Source: Adiantum capillus-veneris | Taxonomy: Eukaryota; Streptophyta; Polypodiopsida; Polypodiales; Pteridaceae | Assembly: GCA_014529385.2 (NCBI GenBank) | Contig: CM043944.1 | Coordinates: forward strand, 52,511,268-52,575,267 | Length of the DNA stretch: 64,000 nt | Direction of reading: 5' to 3' | In this document: piece after piece, positions 40,452 through 55,800 of the stretch | How positions within the stretch are numbered: position 1 is the stretch's first letter | Layout of the letters: every line of letters begins with the position of its first letter | Made by a program: the position numbers and the translations under genes | The notes under the pieces: model-generated | Seen by the model: only the letters and a program-made list of their open reading frames with translations | Told to the model about the DNA's origin: nothing | The model's database searches: none

Positions 40452-41838
40452 TTACCCTCTTTGTTTACCATAAACACAATCTCCATAGAACTCTAAGTCT
40501 ACTTCTTTCAAATCTGGTAGAAGCTTCTTTGTTTGAGGGATTTGAATTCCTTTTGCACTCATATGCCCAAGCCGGTAGTGCCACACCGCACTGTCATCTT
40601 CTGTAGCTGTTGCACAAGCTGAAGGATGCGTGCTGATAGGACACAAGTAAAGTGTACCGACCTTTTCTCCCTCGACAACCACCAAAGATCCCTTTGAGAT
40701 CTTCCACCGTTTGTTTCCGAATGCAATGTTGTGACCTTCATCGTCCAATTGTCCTGTAGAGATCAAATTTTTTTGAAGAGAAGGAACATGCCTAACATCT
40801 TTAAGCTTCCATTCATTTCCATTAGCAGTTTTGACAGAAATTGTACCTTTGCCGACAATCTCACAAGCTTCATCATCTCCCAAGTATACATACCCAAAAT
40901 TACCTTTGGTGTAATCTTGGAAATGTTGCTTGTGTGGTGTCGCATGGAATGAAGCCCCGGAATCTACTATCCAGGAATTAGACACATTGTCTAATGAGAG
41001 AATTAGAGCATCTTGCTCTACTTTACCTACCACATTTGCCTCCGATGTTGGCTTGTTGTCTTGAGACTCGGTCTCCTTCTTCTGCTTGGACCAAAAATCC
41101 TTCTTGACGTGGCCCTTCTTGTCGCAGTTCCAACATTCAAGGACTAACTTTGTGCGTGACTTGCTCCGTCTTGAGCGATCACGACCCTTTTGGTTTTTGA
41201 ACCTCTCCTTAGGCCTTCCTCTTGTTTCCACTGACAGTGCACCACTTGAAGATTCTCCTGTGCTTCTCCTTCGTATTTCCTCGCTTAGGAGAACACCCAC
41301 AACATCATCAAACTTAAGAGTATTTGTCCCAGAAATAGAATTACTTACAGCCATCACAAGGTTGTCCCAACTATCCGGTAGAGATGATAAGAGAGCTCGC
41401 ACTTCATCATCAAAATTGATTTTCACTGATCGAAGTTGACTTATGTTTGTGTTAAAGTCATTTAGGTGTTATGCAAATTGAGCCATTCTGTGCCATCTTT
41501 GGATTGAACAAGCGCTTCATAAGAAATACCTTATTGGATGCCGATGGTTTCTCGTAGAAGTCGTCAAGTGACTTCACCAAGTCCTCCGTGGTCTTCATCT
41601 TCGAAACATTGAAGGCCACCATTGACGCCAAGCTTAGCCGGATTGTTACCAATGCCTTTCGATCAAGGACAATCCATGCTTCATGTGCCATTGTTGCGGG
41701 CTTCTTCGCAAGACCGCCTAGTGGCAAATAGAGGTCCTTCTGGTAGAGATAGTCTTCAATCTGTATCTTCCAATGTTGGTAGTTTTTGCCGTTGAACTTC
41801 TCAATCTTGAGCTTCCCCTCCTCCACCATAACTCCCAC
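40452..41838 (-). pseudogene. Copia C gag, protease and pre-integrase
   Basis: The gag starts at 41838 (MGVMVEEGKLKIEKFNGKN), a standard copia N-terminus (YQHWKIQIEDYL). A frameshift and a stop near 41460 break it before LNDFNTNISQL. The 41426-40452 frame carries INFDDEVRALLSSLPDSW, a basic stretch, and a zinc knuckle CWNCDKKGHVKKDFW whose last Cys is Phe. The protease site WIVDSGASFHATP lies near 40965 and the pre-integrase VWHYRLGHMS near 40590. Losing the last zinc ligand would weaken RNA binding even if the frame were intact. Confidence 0.9.
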
Positions 41839-41888
41839 TCAATTCAAGGAATCCTTTCCTTGAGATACTTTAGCTACGAGCAAACCTT

Positions 41889-41900
41889 GCTCTGATACCA
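41889..41900 (-). promoter_or_regulatory. Primer-binding site, initiator Met tRNA (copia C)
   Basis: The minus strand reads TGGTATCAGAGC, two bases from the LTR end CCTAACA. Confidence 0.92.
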
Positions 41901-41902
41901 CT

Positions 41903-42093
41903 TGTTAGGAAATATGACGTAGCTAAGTAGATAATTGAGTAGATTACTTAATGGAGAGAGATAATTTACACACACAAGAGATTATAGAGTAGAGAGAGAG
42001 AGAGAGTACACATGATATACGTGGTTCACCCAATGTGGGCTACGTCCACGGGAAAGCAGCCACTCAATGGCTTTAGTACTTCAAAACAAGAAG
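41903..42093 (-). repeat. Partial 5' LTR of copia C
   Basis: TGTTAGGAAATATGACGTAGC to CTTCAAAACAAGAAG matches, inverted, the right end of the LTR at 13137-13946. The remaining outer part is replaced by unrelated LTR-like sequence. Confidence 0.88.
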
Positions 42094-42105
42094 TTTAGAT
42101 TAATA

Positions 42106-42560
42106 TGGTTGAGTGTTTGCAACCATTTGTGGCTTGCACACAGTGTACAGCAAGTCCCTTGCTTTGACACGTGTGACAAATGCGTGCGCGCGTGCGCACA
42201 CACACACACACACACAGAAGTAAATAGGTTTATTGAGATATATATGTAGCAGAATCGAGAGGGGTTTATTGAGACAGAGATAGAAGGAATACAGAGTGAG
42301 AAAGAGAAAGATACAGGCAAAGATAGAAGGAATACAAAAAGAGCTGATTCGAGAGATGTTTATTGAAAGAAGGAAGGAATAGATGAATAAAGAGAGATAG
42401 ATATATATATAAGTAAAGAGGTTTATTGAGAGTGTTAGATCAAGGGTCTTAGTTGCTACAAACCATGGGAACAAGGTTCAAAGAATGCACACTAAGAATG
42501 AAGGTTCTTAATATAGAGCAAGGTGTATATATGAGGGTGGTTGGGTAGAGGAAGAAATAT
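42106..42560 (+). repeat. Gypsy-B-type LTR segment and associated repeat
   Basis: 42106-42190 matches, inverted, the gypsy B LTR end at 19617-19703. 42220-42560 is a diverged, inverted relative of 26950-27370 and contains four GTTTATTGA motifs at uneven spacing. A (CA)n run lies at about 42196-42216. There is no coding content. Confidence 0.6.
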
Positions 42561-43379
42561 GAAATCCAAAATTCTAAGGTCGTGTCATGGTGTCATGGCT
42601 CTCTCAATGGTATGAGAGTTCAAAGACTTTCCAATTAGACATAGGAAGGGCCACCAGCGCTATATTTAGCATCGATGGCTCTTTTTGAAGGATAAGTTGT
42701 GGGCCTCATAGGTTCCTTGCATAAAGCCATGGTCAAAATTGACCTTCAAGAAATTTGAGAGAGTAGAGCCAAATCTGGTCACCCCCATGTGAGGACTAAA
42801 ACTCGCTTCATCGGAATCATAATCAAGAGCCCATAGCTCATGTCATAAGCTCTCTTCCCTTCTTTACATTGTTGGCAGAAGACCATGCCATGCTTTCTTC
42901 CTTTTCTTTGTAGAAACAAGCACCTCAATTTAATGTTTTGAAGCTAAGTGACCAAAAGATTTGATAAGAAACCATAGCCACTTGATTTATGTGCAAGGCG
43001 TTTGGAGCTTGTCTTTGGCACCACTATCAACACATAATTGCTTTTTTGAGCACCCCCCACCTTCAAGGCCGGATGTGGCTATGCTAGATGTGCAAGGGGA
43101 TGGGAACAATGAGCTACAAAATGATCATGAATTTGTAAGCATACACAATTTCAACTCATTTCTTTTAACAAATTGAAAGAATGAAATTAGTTTTTCATTG
43201 ATAAATACAAATTCAATGGCCCTCACAAAGCTAGTTATTAATATTATGATGCAAGTTGCCACTGATTGGTCAAAGCCTCCATCTGCGACCAACCAAGGAA
43301 CAGATGGGGTAGTGGACCCACCAGCAGTCAGTAAAATTCATTACGGATGAAGGATTGGAAGCTAGTGTCTACTAAGGTG
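42561..43379. other. No recognisable gene
   Basis: Short ORFs only; nothing here could be tied to a known family. Confidence 0.5.
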
Positions 43380-43800
43380 GATTGATCATGGAATAAAGAT
43401 GCAATTAACACATTCCTGCATAAGTGGATAGATGTTCACCATCTTAGTACAACAACATATGTTCCACGTCCTACAAATACTAGTCTAGCTTTGGAAGGCG
43501 AGGCCTACAAGTGGTGGATGGCTAATCCACCTACACAAAAACCCAAGATGTCACTGCATTTTAATCAAATATCTCAAAAATACTTTTTACTTCGTAATGG
43601 AGAAGATAGGAATTGGAAGGCATGGGTTGATTGTTACATGCAAAATTCGTTTCTAACCAATTATATCTACAAAGAGATTATCCTTAGTTGGATGAGTTAG
43701 ATGAGTTCCACAAGGTATTATGTTTTCTTCATGGATTGTGTCTCAACATCAAAGCTACAGTTACCCATTTGCATCCAAAAAATGGAAGATGCAATGGCGT
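43380..43800 (+). pseudogene. Gag-like relic
   Basis: The plus strand reads DAINTFLHKWIDVHHL, then ALEGEAYKWWMANP and LHFNQISQKYFLLRNGED, then NSFLTNYIYKEIIL before a stop at 43698. The LEG.A..WW pattern followed by F...F...Y is that of Ty3-type retrotransposon Gag. It has no neighbours of the same element, so it is an isolated relic and could belong to the element whose LTR is at 44841. Confidence 0.5.
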
Positions 43801-44827
43801 AAGGTGGTGTGTGTGAATGCACCCTTACAAAGAATAAAAGAAAGAATTTAATTCTTTTTTTTTCTTGCTCGTTGTCTGTAAAAAATGTGTGTGTGTGTGT
43901 GTGCTCAACAAACACAGTTCACTCCCTTGCTCTTCTCCTTTTTGTCAACGCTACAACAGTGATTCCAAGCTTGCTCACAAAGCACTGCTAGATTTTGAGC
44001 CTTCCTTAATGTTCACAAGCTTTACAAAGCCCTCCCACAACTGCTCATTGTCGGCTGCTAGCGCTATTGAATCTTGCCCAAAAATCTCCAAATTGCCTTG
44101 ATTTTGCACCCCCCTCAAAGCCTTTCAAGTTCATCGTCTTCACCAGCTCTCCAGCTTTCAATTTTGAGCTATCTATGCTCTGCTTGACTGTGCTATTACT
44201 TGCCTGATTCTCCTTGCTTGCAAGCCTTGGTCGATTCCTTGAAATTGTGTGTGTGTGTGTGTGTGTGTGTGTTTAAGTGTGAATCACACACATATTCCAA
44301 GCTCTATCTCTACACACCACCTGCAATGGAGAGTGCCCTAGTTGATCTGTGTAGCAACTCTAGGCTGCCGATTCGGTAGCCGAAACTGTATGTGGGCTCA
44401 ATTGAACCCCCTCTACTTCATAAATCTGCAACCAGGGAGTGTGTGGGCTGATCCGCACTACTCTCTAGGCTCTGGTGTGCACTCTTGCTGCAATCGAATG
44501 AGCTCTTGTAAATAAATGTGCAAACCAAGCTCCAATCAAACTCCCACTAGATAGAGCTCAAATCTGCACAATAACTGCACTCAAATAAGCTCACAAGGTC
44601 AAATTAGATCTCCAAGATCTACTAGGAATCCCCAATTTTCCAAGCCCAAGAGGGTTGCGCACATCGGGGTTCCGATCTTGTTAATTCACTCCGATCCACC
44701 TCGATCCATTTCCACCTCCAATCCGGATTTGCACAAGGAAACTCCGTCAAGCTTCCATAGCCACCAAGCTCCGCATTTTCATGTCTCACCGGGAAGCCAT
44801 CACATGCGTGCCTAATCATTGTCGTGG
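43801..44827. other. No recognisable gene; probable leader of the family F element
   Basis: The stretch has (TG)n at 43887-43903 and 44247-44271. On the minus strand it lies downstream of the primer site at 44828, so at least its right part is probably the leader of that element. Confidence 0.5.
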
Positions 44828-44839
44828 CTCTGGTACCAA
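44828..44839 (-). promoter_or_regulatory. Primer-binding site variant (family F)
   Basis: The minus strand reads TTGGTACCAGAGCC, one base off the usual Met site TTGGTATCAGAGC, directly beside the LTR end at 44841. Confidence 0.7.
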
Positions 44840-44840
44840 T

Positions 44841-45047
44841 TGAAGAGTGCATGTGCGAGGTGTGAATGCGGTGCGGTGTGTGCATGCAAGAAGGGGAGAG
44901 GGAGACCGTAGACTTTGTGTGGGTGGAGTAGGGCTCATAATGAGATACTCCTTATTGTTGTATATAGTCACACACAATAAGGTGAGCAGTGGGTGGACGC
45001 CCATAGCCTGAATGATCGGGCAAGGCACAAACACCTTTAACCCAACA
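44841..45047 (-). repeat. 5' LTR of a family F element
   Basis: This 207-bp repeat (plus strand TGAAGAG to CCCAACA) matches 23333-23558 and, partly, 23130-23332. The adjacent primer site makes it a 5' LTR on the minus strand. The flanking bases do not match those of the 23333 copy, so they are different insertions. Confidence 0.8.
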
Positions 45048-45732
45048 TTTTATCTCCTTCTTTTTTCTTTGAATACATTCTTTGTGCATATATGAATGTT
45101 ATATGTGAGAGTTACATGAGTGCAAATTCTCTCTGACTCCCATGAATCCCCTTTCTCTCTTTATGTGAGTGCATGTTTGTACATATCTTATCGCATAAGA
45201 TGATGAAACTATTTATACATCAATGAATGTGTATGTGTTGGTTTTGTGCTAGCATGTGTGTGTGTGTGTGTGTGGACACATTTGTTTCCTTGTATACAAA
45301 AACAACACTCATCCTATATGTGTAAACATGATCACACAGGTTGAACATAAGTTGTTGTCATCTCTCAATCTAGTGTGCATGATGTCAATGCTATGTCCTA
45401 GTGTGGATGCTATTGTTGCTATGTCTGCATGTTTTCCACCTCTCAATGCATTGATGCGAGTGTGAAAGAATACATGAGGATCTGGTCTAAGTGAGAGAAA
45501 CAATTTGTGTGGCAAGCTATGAGTGTGGTGATGACAAAGGTGCATGAAGGAGGTGAAGCTTCAAAAATAAGCACATGGATATAGATATGGAGATATAGAG
45601 CTTTAAAAGATGGAAATAGTCCAGAAAAACTAGGGTGGCAAGCTATACAAATTCTCCAGGATGAATAGAAAAATCTTTTGTGTTTAAAAGTGCAGATATC
45701 CTCACAATGTACCATGGAGCCAAAAATATTGC

Positions 45733-45763
<31 letters not shown>

Positions 45764-46034
45764 CTATCGCCTCTCTCTTCTTTCTACGATTAGCGGCCAC
45801 AATAGTAGACTCTTAGTGGAATCAACCTCCCATAGTGCTACCTTGTAACCATGTGAGTTGGGAGTCTATGGCTTTCTTAAGTGACTAAATAGTTTAAAAA
45901 AATGTGGGATGCACCTTCATCTACCAATAAAATATGCACTTTGTTCCCTTTGATGGTAAGCATGAGCTTGGACAATTTTGTGTAGATCACTACTCAACTT
46001 CTTGTGTGTGCAAGGGGCTCTACATGCACCTCCT

Positions 46035-46037
<3 letters not shown>

Positions 46038-46099
<62 letters not shown>
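46038..46099. repeat. (GA)n microsatellite
   Basis: About 31 uninterrupted GA units. Confidence 0.95.
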
Positions 46100-46102
<3 letters not shown>

Positions 46103-46556
46103 GCTTTGCATGCATGCAAAAGCAATGCCCTTTTCCCTCCCTTTGCTTTGATACCAAGCGTAAACACCGACTGACATTCTCCCATCCAATCCCCTATTTA
46201 TATGCAAATAGGGGTCCCTATGCCATCCATTTGTAGGAGCTACCCTTGTCCTTGCACAAAAAATATTTGGTGGCTTTCTTGCTAGCTCTATTTAAGCTTT
46301 ATAATGGAGATTTTTTGGTAACTTTTTGGCTAGCCTACTATGAACTTGTCAAATAACCATGAATTCCTTGTTTTATGCATGCTAACGCTTTCAAAGATAG
46401 TAGTTCTCTTGTAAACTAAGCATACAAGTAAGGCAATTTGAAACAATGCAAAAAAACACTATTGTAAGTCATTCTATATTTAAAATCACTCAAATTTTGA
46501 AGTCCTACTAGTATCATATTTATCATAGCTTGACACTATCATGCAAATAGTCCTTG

Positions 46557-46775
46557 TCTCATAGAGACCAATATGAGGACTTGATGGATTGATTGATATC
46601 TTGTAAGAGCAACAAGGGTATCCAAGTGATTGCTAACTAACTAATTGTGCACCTTGATCTCTCTCTCTCATAGAGACCAATATGAGGAGAGGGATTGATC
46701 AATAGTTTCTCATAGGAGCGACAAGTGTATCCAAGTGCCTGCTTACTAACTAACTAACTCCACCTTGATCTCCCC
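46557..46775. repeat. Imperfect ~110-bp tandem duplication
   Basis: Two copies of CTCATAGAGACCAATATGAGGA..GATTGAT..AGGAGC(A)ACAAG.GTATCCAAGTG..CTAACTAACT..CACCTTGATCTC start near 46557 and 46668. Confidence 0.88.
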
Positions 46776-46880
46776 CTCTATCCTTAAAGTATGATACCTC
46801 ATCACTTCACTTATCGGAAAGTTTAGGAGAGAGGAGAACCGATGATGGAGTTATCTCTAATATAGGCCGTACACACACAC

Positions 46881-49800
46881 TTTTTTTAAATAATATTGTC
46901 AGGTTGAATTACCAGTGGGAAACCTCAAAACAAGGAAAACCCATAGAAAGTATTACAAACATTAAATCAAAAACATTCAAACTAGGGCTCGTAATGACTA
47001 GGAGGGAGCTCGTCCAAGTCATAGGCAACTTGAAGAGACTATCTAAGAGATATCTTGAAGAAGTAAACATATTCCACTTGAATCTGCTGAAACATAAGGG
47101 AATTCCATGATGTCCACACTGTCCATAGCACCCAAAAGCTAACCCAATCAAAAAAGTATGCATACGGCCGAAGCAAGGTGGAAGCACTCCAAAGATCCAA
47201 AAAATTCTACCAAAATGTATGCTAGGGAAACACAAGTGAAGAGCTGTAGAGATGCAATCCACAAATTGTTGCGTACAAGAAGAAGACCACAATAAATGTG
47301 GAACATTCTCAATGTTTGCACCACAACGAACACATTGCGAAGAGGCCAATCTTCTGGAGCACAAAAAATTGCTAGTTGGGAGAACCCCAACGATCCATCT
47401 CCACATAAATAATCACTCCTTCAGAGGTAGCTTAGCATGCCACACTTTCATAATTTTACTTAGCCACCAAGTAACACTCTTATTCATATTCCATACCTTG
47501 TTACAGTCTTCTTGGATTCAGGAAGATGACTGCAAATGACAGTACACTTTCTTTGCAGATATGAAACTAAATGAAGGACTAACATAGAGCCAATCAAAAA
47601 TTTGATTCTCCTCAACCAGTGGCGGAATGGGAGATATCGAGTCAACTAGCTCCTTAATAGTGTCCCACATGCACCTGTAATGTAACCCAAGCCCAAAGGT
47701 AAGAGCAACCTGTCTAAATGAGAGCATCCGTACATCATCGTACACCACATTTGTTATCCTGTTAATACCTTTTTGGGAGAGAAAGTAAGGCTCTCTAGGA
47801 GAGCACTGAGCAAGAGTTTGATAAAAAACTCGACTCCAATGTAAACTCTCCAATCAAAGCGAAATTCCACAGGCGTCATCTCTACCATGCCACAACAATT
47901 CCCGTGTGAACAATTTCCAATCCGCCACAAGACTGGAAGCAATAGGACATCCATGTATTGTAGCTTCAAACTTACCAAAAACCACATCCCAATAGGACGG
48001 CTGCCAATGGCCGAAAGCTGGCGTAGAAACCGCATGAGAGCACAAAAACGCAAAATTTGTGTCTAGGGCTGTTTTTGCTCAACCGATACCAATAAAAAAG
48101 TAGCCCTCCTTGCTGTAACATGAGAACACAAATGCAAAATATTCAGACCACCACAACGCTTTGGAGTACACAGCTTATCCATTGCAAGCAATTGCATGCC
48201 CTTTTTTTGGGAGAAAGTAGACCATAAGTGCTTCAAAATCCAAGACATGAAAACCCGAAGACGACAGGGTGGCCAATACAACAATGGCAAGAAAAATTGC
48301 ATGTATACCACCAAAATGGAATATACTATTCTGAGTCTTACATGCAACGGCCAAGTAGACCTCAATTTATTCTCAACCCAATCTAGCAACTTTGCATTGT
48401 TAAACGACCAAGCCAGTGGATAACCAAGATGCCTCACAATTTGTTCAGGCTTCATTATATCACCTAGCCATAATACAGAGTGCCAATCCATTTGCTGCAA
48501 TGACAACAATTTAGATTTTTGGAAATTCACTCGTAGACATGCAGCCAACCCATAAACATGTAGTGCTTCAATAATACATCGAACATCCTTAGGTTGATTT
48601 CAAGGCCAAAACATGGAGTCATCCGCATACGCTTGTGCCACAAAATGATCACAAGATGGTAGTTCCAATCCATGTAGCTGGGTTGACGTTTTCAAGGAGT
48701 CCAGATACAACAATAGGGGATGTGTAGCAATAGCATACAAAATAGCACTCAAAGGGAAACCTTGCCTAACCGATCGACCAAGATCTCAGAACAGAGTCAG
48801 CTCACCGTCAAGAATGACTATGTTCATACAGAAAATAGACTACTTGACGCATTCTGGACCCAACGCCCAAAGCCATTATGATCTGAGCAATGAAGTCCCA
48901 ATGAACAATGTCAAATGCTTTCTCTATAACATGCATGATAAGTACATCTTGTCCATTATATTTTGCGTACTCAATTCCAATGAAAGCATTAGCAATATTA
49001 TCCATAATATGCCGTCGAGGGATGAATCCAAACTGAGCCGAATGTATACCACCATAGAGAAAATGGTCATTAATACATGCAGCTATCATTTTCGATAATA
49101 GTTTGTAAATGACCGGCATAAGAATTATTGGATTCCAATGTGAGAAGTATTCCCACAATGCTTGCTTAGGAAACACTTCACCAATCCTTAATCGTAGTCC
49201 ATGCATGGTTTATCATGAAAAGTAGAGGCTGCTTAAGGGATTCCCAAAAGCGAAGGAAGAATTCAACTGTAAACCTGTCCCAATCAGGTGATTTCCACTG
49301 AGCAGGATGCAACAAAGTGTCGTGAAACTCATCCTCAGTAAAACTGGCCTCAAGGGTAGCTACATCATTCATTGTCAATATAGGATGTAAATATGACAAT
49401 GTACAATAGCTTTCTGGCTTGCAAAACCTCACTTGCGGGAGTCTCAGGTTTGGCAAAAACCCGTTGAAAATGATCCACCATGGAATCCACCAATTGACTT
49501 TTATTGGCCGTCCATTTCCCAATATTATCCTTAATCCTTTTGATAGAGACAAATTGCCTCAAATGGTGCAAATGCTTAAAGAATTGTTTCGATGGACAAC
49601 CTTTATCCATAAAATTGTATTGCCAGCTTGATCTAACTTTCCATCTTTTAAGTTTCCTCTTGTTATTATGCATCAACGGGGCTTTAACTGCACATAATTC
49701 CTCTTGCTCCAAATCAATAAGCCATCTAGCATCTACAAGGCTTTCTAAAGCTTGACAAGTCACCTTATCTTCCTGTACTTTATCTCCCAGTTGGAACAAG

Positions 49801-50243
49801 TACCACAAACCATAATTCTGTATGACTGCTTGGATGCGCATGACAAAATGATACCAGGCCACATCCACATCAATAAACATATGAGAGACAAGTGGAGGAA
49901 TCACCGCTTCAATCAATGTTTGGAATGTCTTATGTGAAAGATATGCATGATTAATATGCAACAATCGCTTATGGGGAAGCGAGGAATCTGCATCCAAAGC
50001 CTCAAAATGGACCAAGAGCCAAAGAGGAAAATCATCAGATAAAGTAAAAGAACAATCGATCCTCATATCACATGCAAACATATCATATTGCGGAGTGCGT
50101 AGTACATACCAACGATCCAATCGTGCTCATGAACAAAAGTATAACCCCGCCCTGAAGGGTGAGTACTGGCCCATAGATCAAAAGCACCTGTATTACTGAC
50201 CATAGCATCCCAAGAAGAACTTTCAGAGCTCAACATAACCCTA
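46881..50243 (-). mobile_element. LINE 1, 5'-truncated non-LTR retrotransposon
   Basis: The minus strand carries an L1-type ORF2: end of endonuclease, RT, and C-terminal zf-RVT domain, then a short A-rich tail (TTTAAAAAAA) at 46881-46890. The 5' side ends inside the endonuclease at about 50243. TACACACACAC occurs at both edges (46870-46880 and from 50244), a possible target duplication, though the low complexity weakens this. A 5' truncation is typical of incomplete target-primed reverse transcription. Confidence 0.82.
46909..50240 (-). pseudogene. LINE 1 ORF2 (endonuclease end, RT, zf-RVT), broken
   Basis: From right to left: the endonuclease end and linker (50260-49365, including ASTHPSGRGYTFVHEHDWIV and WYVLRTPQYDMF), then the RT region with NPIILMPVIYKLLSKMIA, FGFIPRRHIMDNI and EKAFDIVHWDFI (49150-48830). 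The catalytic box AYADD lies near 48630. The thumb region (LRVNFQKSKLL, VRHLGYPL) is at 48548-48063. The C-terminal zf-RVT motif (MWRWIVGVLPTSNFL, CVRCGANIENVPHLLW) lies near 47390-47270. At least five frame changes and stops separate these parts. The domain order is that of plant L1-clade LINEs. Confidence 0.85.
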
Positions 50244-50260
50244 TACACACACACACACAC

Positions 50261-50318
<58 letters not shown>
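50244..50318. repeat. Compound (CA)n-(GATA)n-(GA)n microsatellite
   Basis: CA units, four TAGA units and about 19 GA units in a row, at the 5' edge of LINE 1. Confidence 0.93.
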
Positions 50319-52800
<2,482 letters not shown>

Positions 52801-55800
52801 TCAATGACAATCTGGGTGTCGTGCTAGAATGTCTCTGATCCTCTGCTGAAGTCTTCGTCGATGTAGTGTGCTCCTGTGTCTCGGTCGTGGTCGTCTCGAT
52901 CTCCCGAGCTCAATCGCCCTGTCAATGAGGGTGCCTCTGGTATGAATGCGGGTACAACCCTGTGCTGGTGGTTGGTCTCTTGGTTCCCTCGATCCAAAGA
53001 AATCTGTGATCTGTCTCTGCGATTGTCGTACTCCATGTCTCCCCAATAGATTGTCTCTATGTCGGTGTAGCTCAAGTAGATATAAGCCAAGGCATCTCTG
53101 GTCCTGATATCTCATGACTCTATCTAGGGGTCCAAAACCCTCCCTGAATAAGCAATGGAAGTGCCCTCGTATCTCATAATACACAGTGCAGTGGCATATG
53201 TAGTGTAGCTCTGTCTATGGCTCTCTACCGCATAGTTGACATATCCTAGACTCTGGTGGTATCCCTCTGAATCTACCCGTCTCAATCTCCAGTTGGTGTG
53301 AGGATGTGCGAATCTGACCAATAGCACATCGCAGACCATGAGACAAATGAGTGTCCATGTAGTTCGGACGAGTCACAAACCCATCCCCTGAAAGTTGGAG
53401 AAGGTGCTCTTTGTAGAAAGCCATCTTCGTGCCCAACTCTTGTATCGGCTCTACCCATGTCCTCCTGGTGTCCAACTGTACAAGATCCTGACGAATGAGT
53501 CTAGTGATCTCCGTCCGTGTGACTGGCAGGGAGGGTGCGTCCAGGGAGTACTGAAAGAGAGGCAATCTATCCATGCTGAAACCATGTCTTTGAAACCATG
53601 AGGTCATCTGTGCATACCAACATGATGCATCTCCCTGCATCGCTAACTGTCTAGAGGACTCAAGAGCCAGTCTAGTATATCTGCCTCTATGTGTATCCCA
53701 TAGACTGTGCATAAAGGACACTGATCTGGTAAGAGCCTCAATCTCTATAGGAGGGGCGGCTACCTCCGCTCGAATAATCACATGTGGTACAGAAGCCTTG
53801 ACTCTAATCATCCGGGATATCATAAATACCAAGGGTCTCTCCATGTTCCTCCAACTGTCATGATTCACAGATGGTCCCCAAACTTGGACCCCATAAAGCA
53901 TAGCTGAAGCAACCAAAGTATCAAAGAGCCATAGCTTTGTTCGTGGTTCTTGAAACTGAACCTGCGAACACATCCTCTCTAGCCCTCCCAATGCCGCATA
54001 GGCTCTGGACAGTCTAGTCTCTGCTGCTCTCCTCAGAGTAAACCTCGGTCCCGTGAATACCACCCCCAGATATGTATATTCATCTGTGTACTCCAGTGTC
54101 CTGACCATATACGAGTGTAGGTGCCGATGTCTTGACCCACTGTGGTGTGGTGTTAAACACCATAACCTTGGTGTTACCAAGGTTCACAGACAATCCACTA
54201 TCCTCTGCAAAGTTGTGCAATGCATCTAACTGTCTCTGCATGCCCTCTGGCGACTCTTATATCAACACAATATCATCAGCATATAATGATAAAGGGATCC
54301 ATGTCCTTGCCAGCTGAGCACCTCTGTCACCCTCTCTGTCAATGTAGGCAGAGACCTCATCTACATACATACCAAAAAGTGTAGGGGACAAAGGACACCC
54401 CTGTTTCACTCCAATAGTGGAATGAACAATGTCCGAAATCCCCTCAGGAGTGCGTACCTGGCCAGTCACTGAGTCGTATAAAGCCATGATCCCCCATATG
54501 ATCTCTGTGGGTACTCCCAACTTCAGTAGCCTGTGCATCAATCTGGCCCTCGGCACTGTGTCAAATGCCTTGCGGAAGTCCACAAAGCAACAATACATCC
54601 ATCTCCCATGTGCCTGACCCTCCTCAATAATGGCTCTGAGTGTAAGAATATGGTCCAAAGTGGAGAAACCCCTTATGAACCCAGCCTGTCCTGCTGCTCG
54701 TATGCCCTCATTTTCTGCCCATTTACTCAATTGCTGTTCAAGAATGGATGCATACAACCGTGCCAATGTGTGCCCTATCATAATAGTACGGTAGTTCCCT
54801 GGTACCGTGGGGTCCCCTGCCTTGAAAAGAGGTACAATAGTAGATAATCTCCAAGACTCGGGTAGTCCCTCACACATGACACGGTTAAACAACCGCGCAA
54901 GAATCTCTGACAGTAAATCTCTAGCATGTATCAAGTGCTCTGCCACCAAACCATCATGATCATATGCTCTCCTAGTCCTCATCCTGTCAACGGCGTTCTT
55001 CACCATCTCAGTGGTAAAGAAGGTACTAGTGGCCGGACATGGTTCTAGAGGGTTTGGTAATGGTGGTTGCCCAGGTACTGTATATAATGATGCTGCATAT
55101 TGACCCCAAATCTCGGGAGAGGTAATCACTGGAGGAGGTGAGTGCTCATGGAAGAGACGCCAGGCCTCACCTGAATCTCGGCTCAAAAAGAGCTGATACA
55201 AATCACGTTCCATTTGGGCTAAAAAGGCCCGCTTCTTCCGTCGCACTAAACGCCGAAGGGCAATCCGAGATTGTCTATATGTAATGACTCCAAGTATAAG
55301 CTCGCTCTGAATCTGAACTCTCATCTCTCTGCACTCCTCATCATACCAACTATTCTGAGGCATGTTCCCAGAACGTCTTCTTTGATCTGGTTGAGTGTGT
55401 GGGTATGCCTCTGCTGCTGCCCCATGCAAGATCTCCGTCAATAAAGTGGTGATCTCCTCCACTGTATATACATGCTCGGCTGCCCCCATCCGTCTGTAAA
55501 TCTCTTCCACATAAACTGAATCCGTCTCTGGTGTAAAAGTATACCGTGTGTGCGCAATCCTCCGTGGTGTTTGAGAGACACTATACTGGAAAGAGACTGA
55601 AAAAGTCAGGAGAGCATGGCCCACTGCTACTCCAACAGGCCTAGGGCGCACACTGAGATCTTGAATATGAGAGATGAAGCTCGATGAAGTCATGACATAG
55701 TCCACTGTACTGGCCCCATGTCTGTGTGGAAAGCATGTGAATCCCCCAGACGAAGGAAAAATCTCTAGACCATTAAGTATGGCCAGACCATGCGTAGTTG

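Larger units (their letters stand above)
37960..42093 (-). mobile_element. Copia element C, minus strand, 3' LTR missing
   Basis: Read right to left: partial 5' LTR (42093-41903), Met primer site (41900-41889), gag, protease, integrase, RT and RNase H ending near 38000. No polypurine tract or 3' LTR follows, so the 3' end is truncated. The 5' LTR itself is cut at about 42093, where sequence related to the gypsy B LTR begins. Confidence 0.85.
45048..46880. other. No recognisable gene; microsatellites and one duplication
   Basis: No coding sequence is supported. (TG)n at 45256-45274, (CT)n at 45731-45758, (GA)n at 46038-46099 and a ~110-bp imperfect duplication at 46557-46775 are present. Confidence 0.6.
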
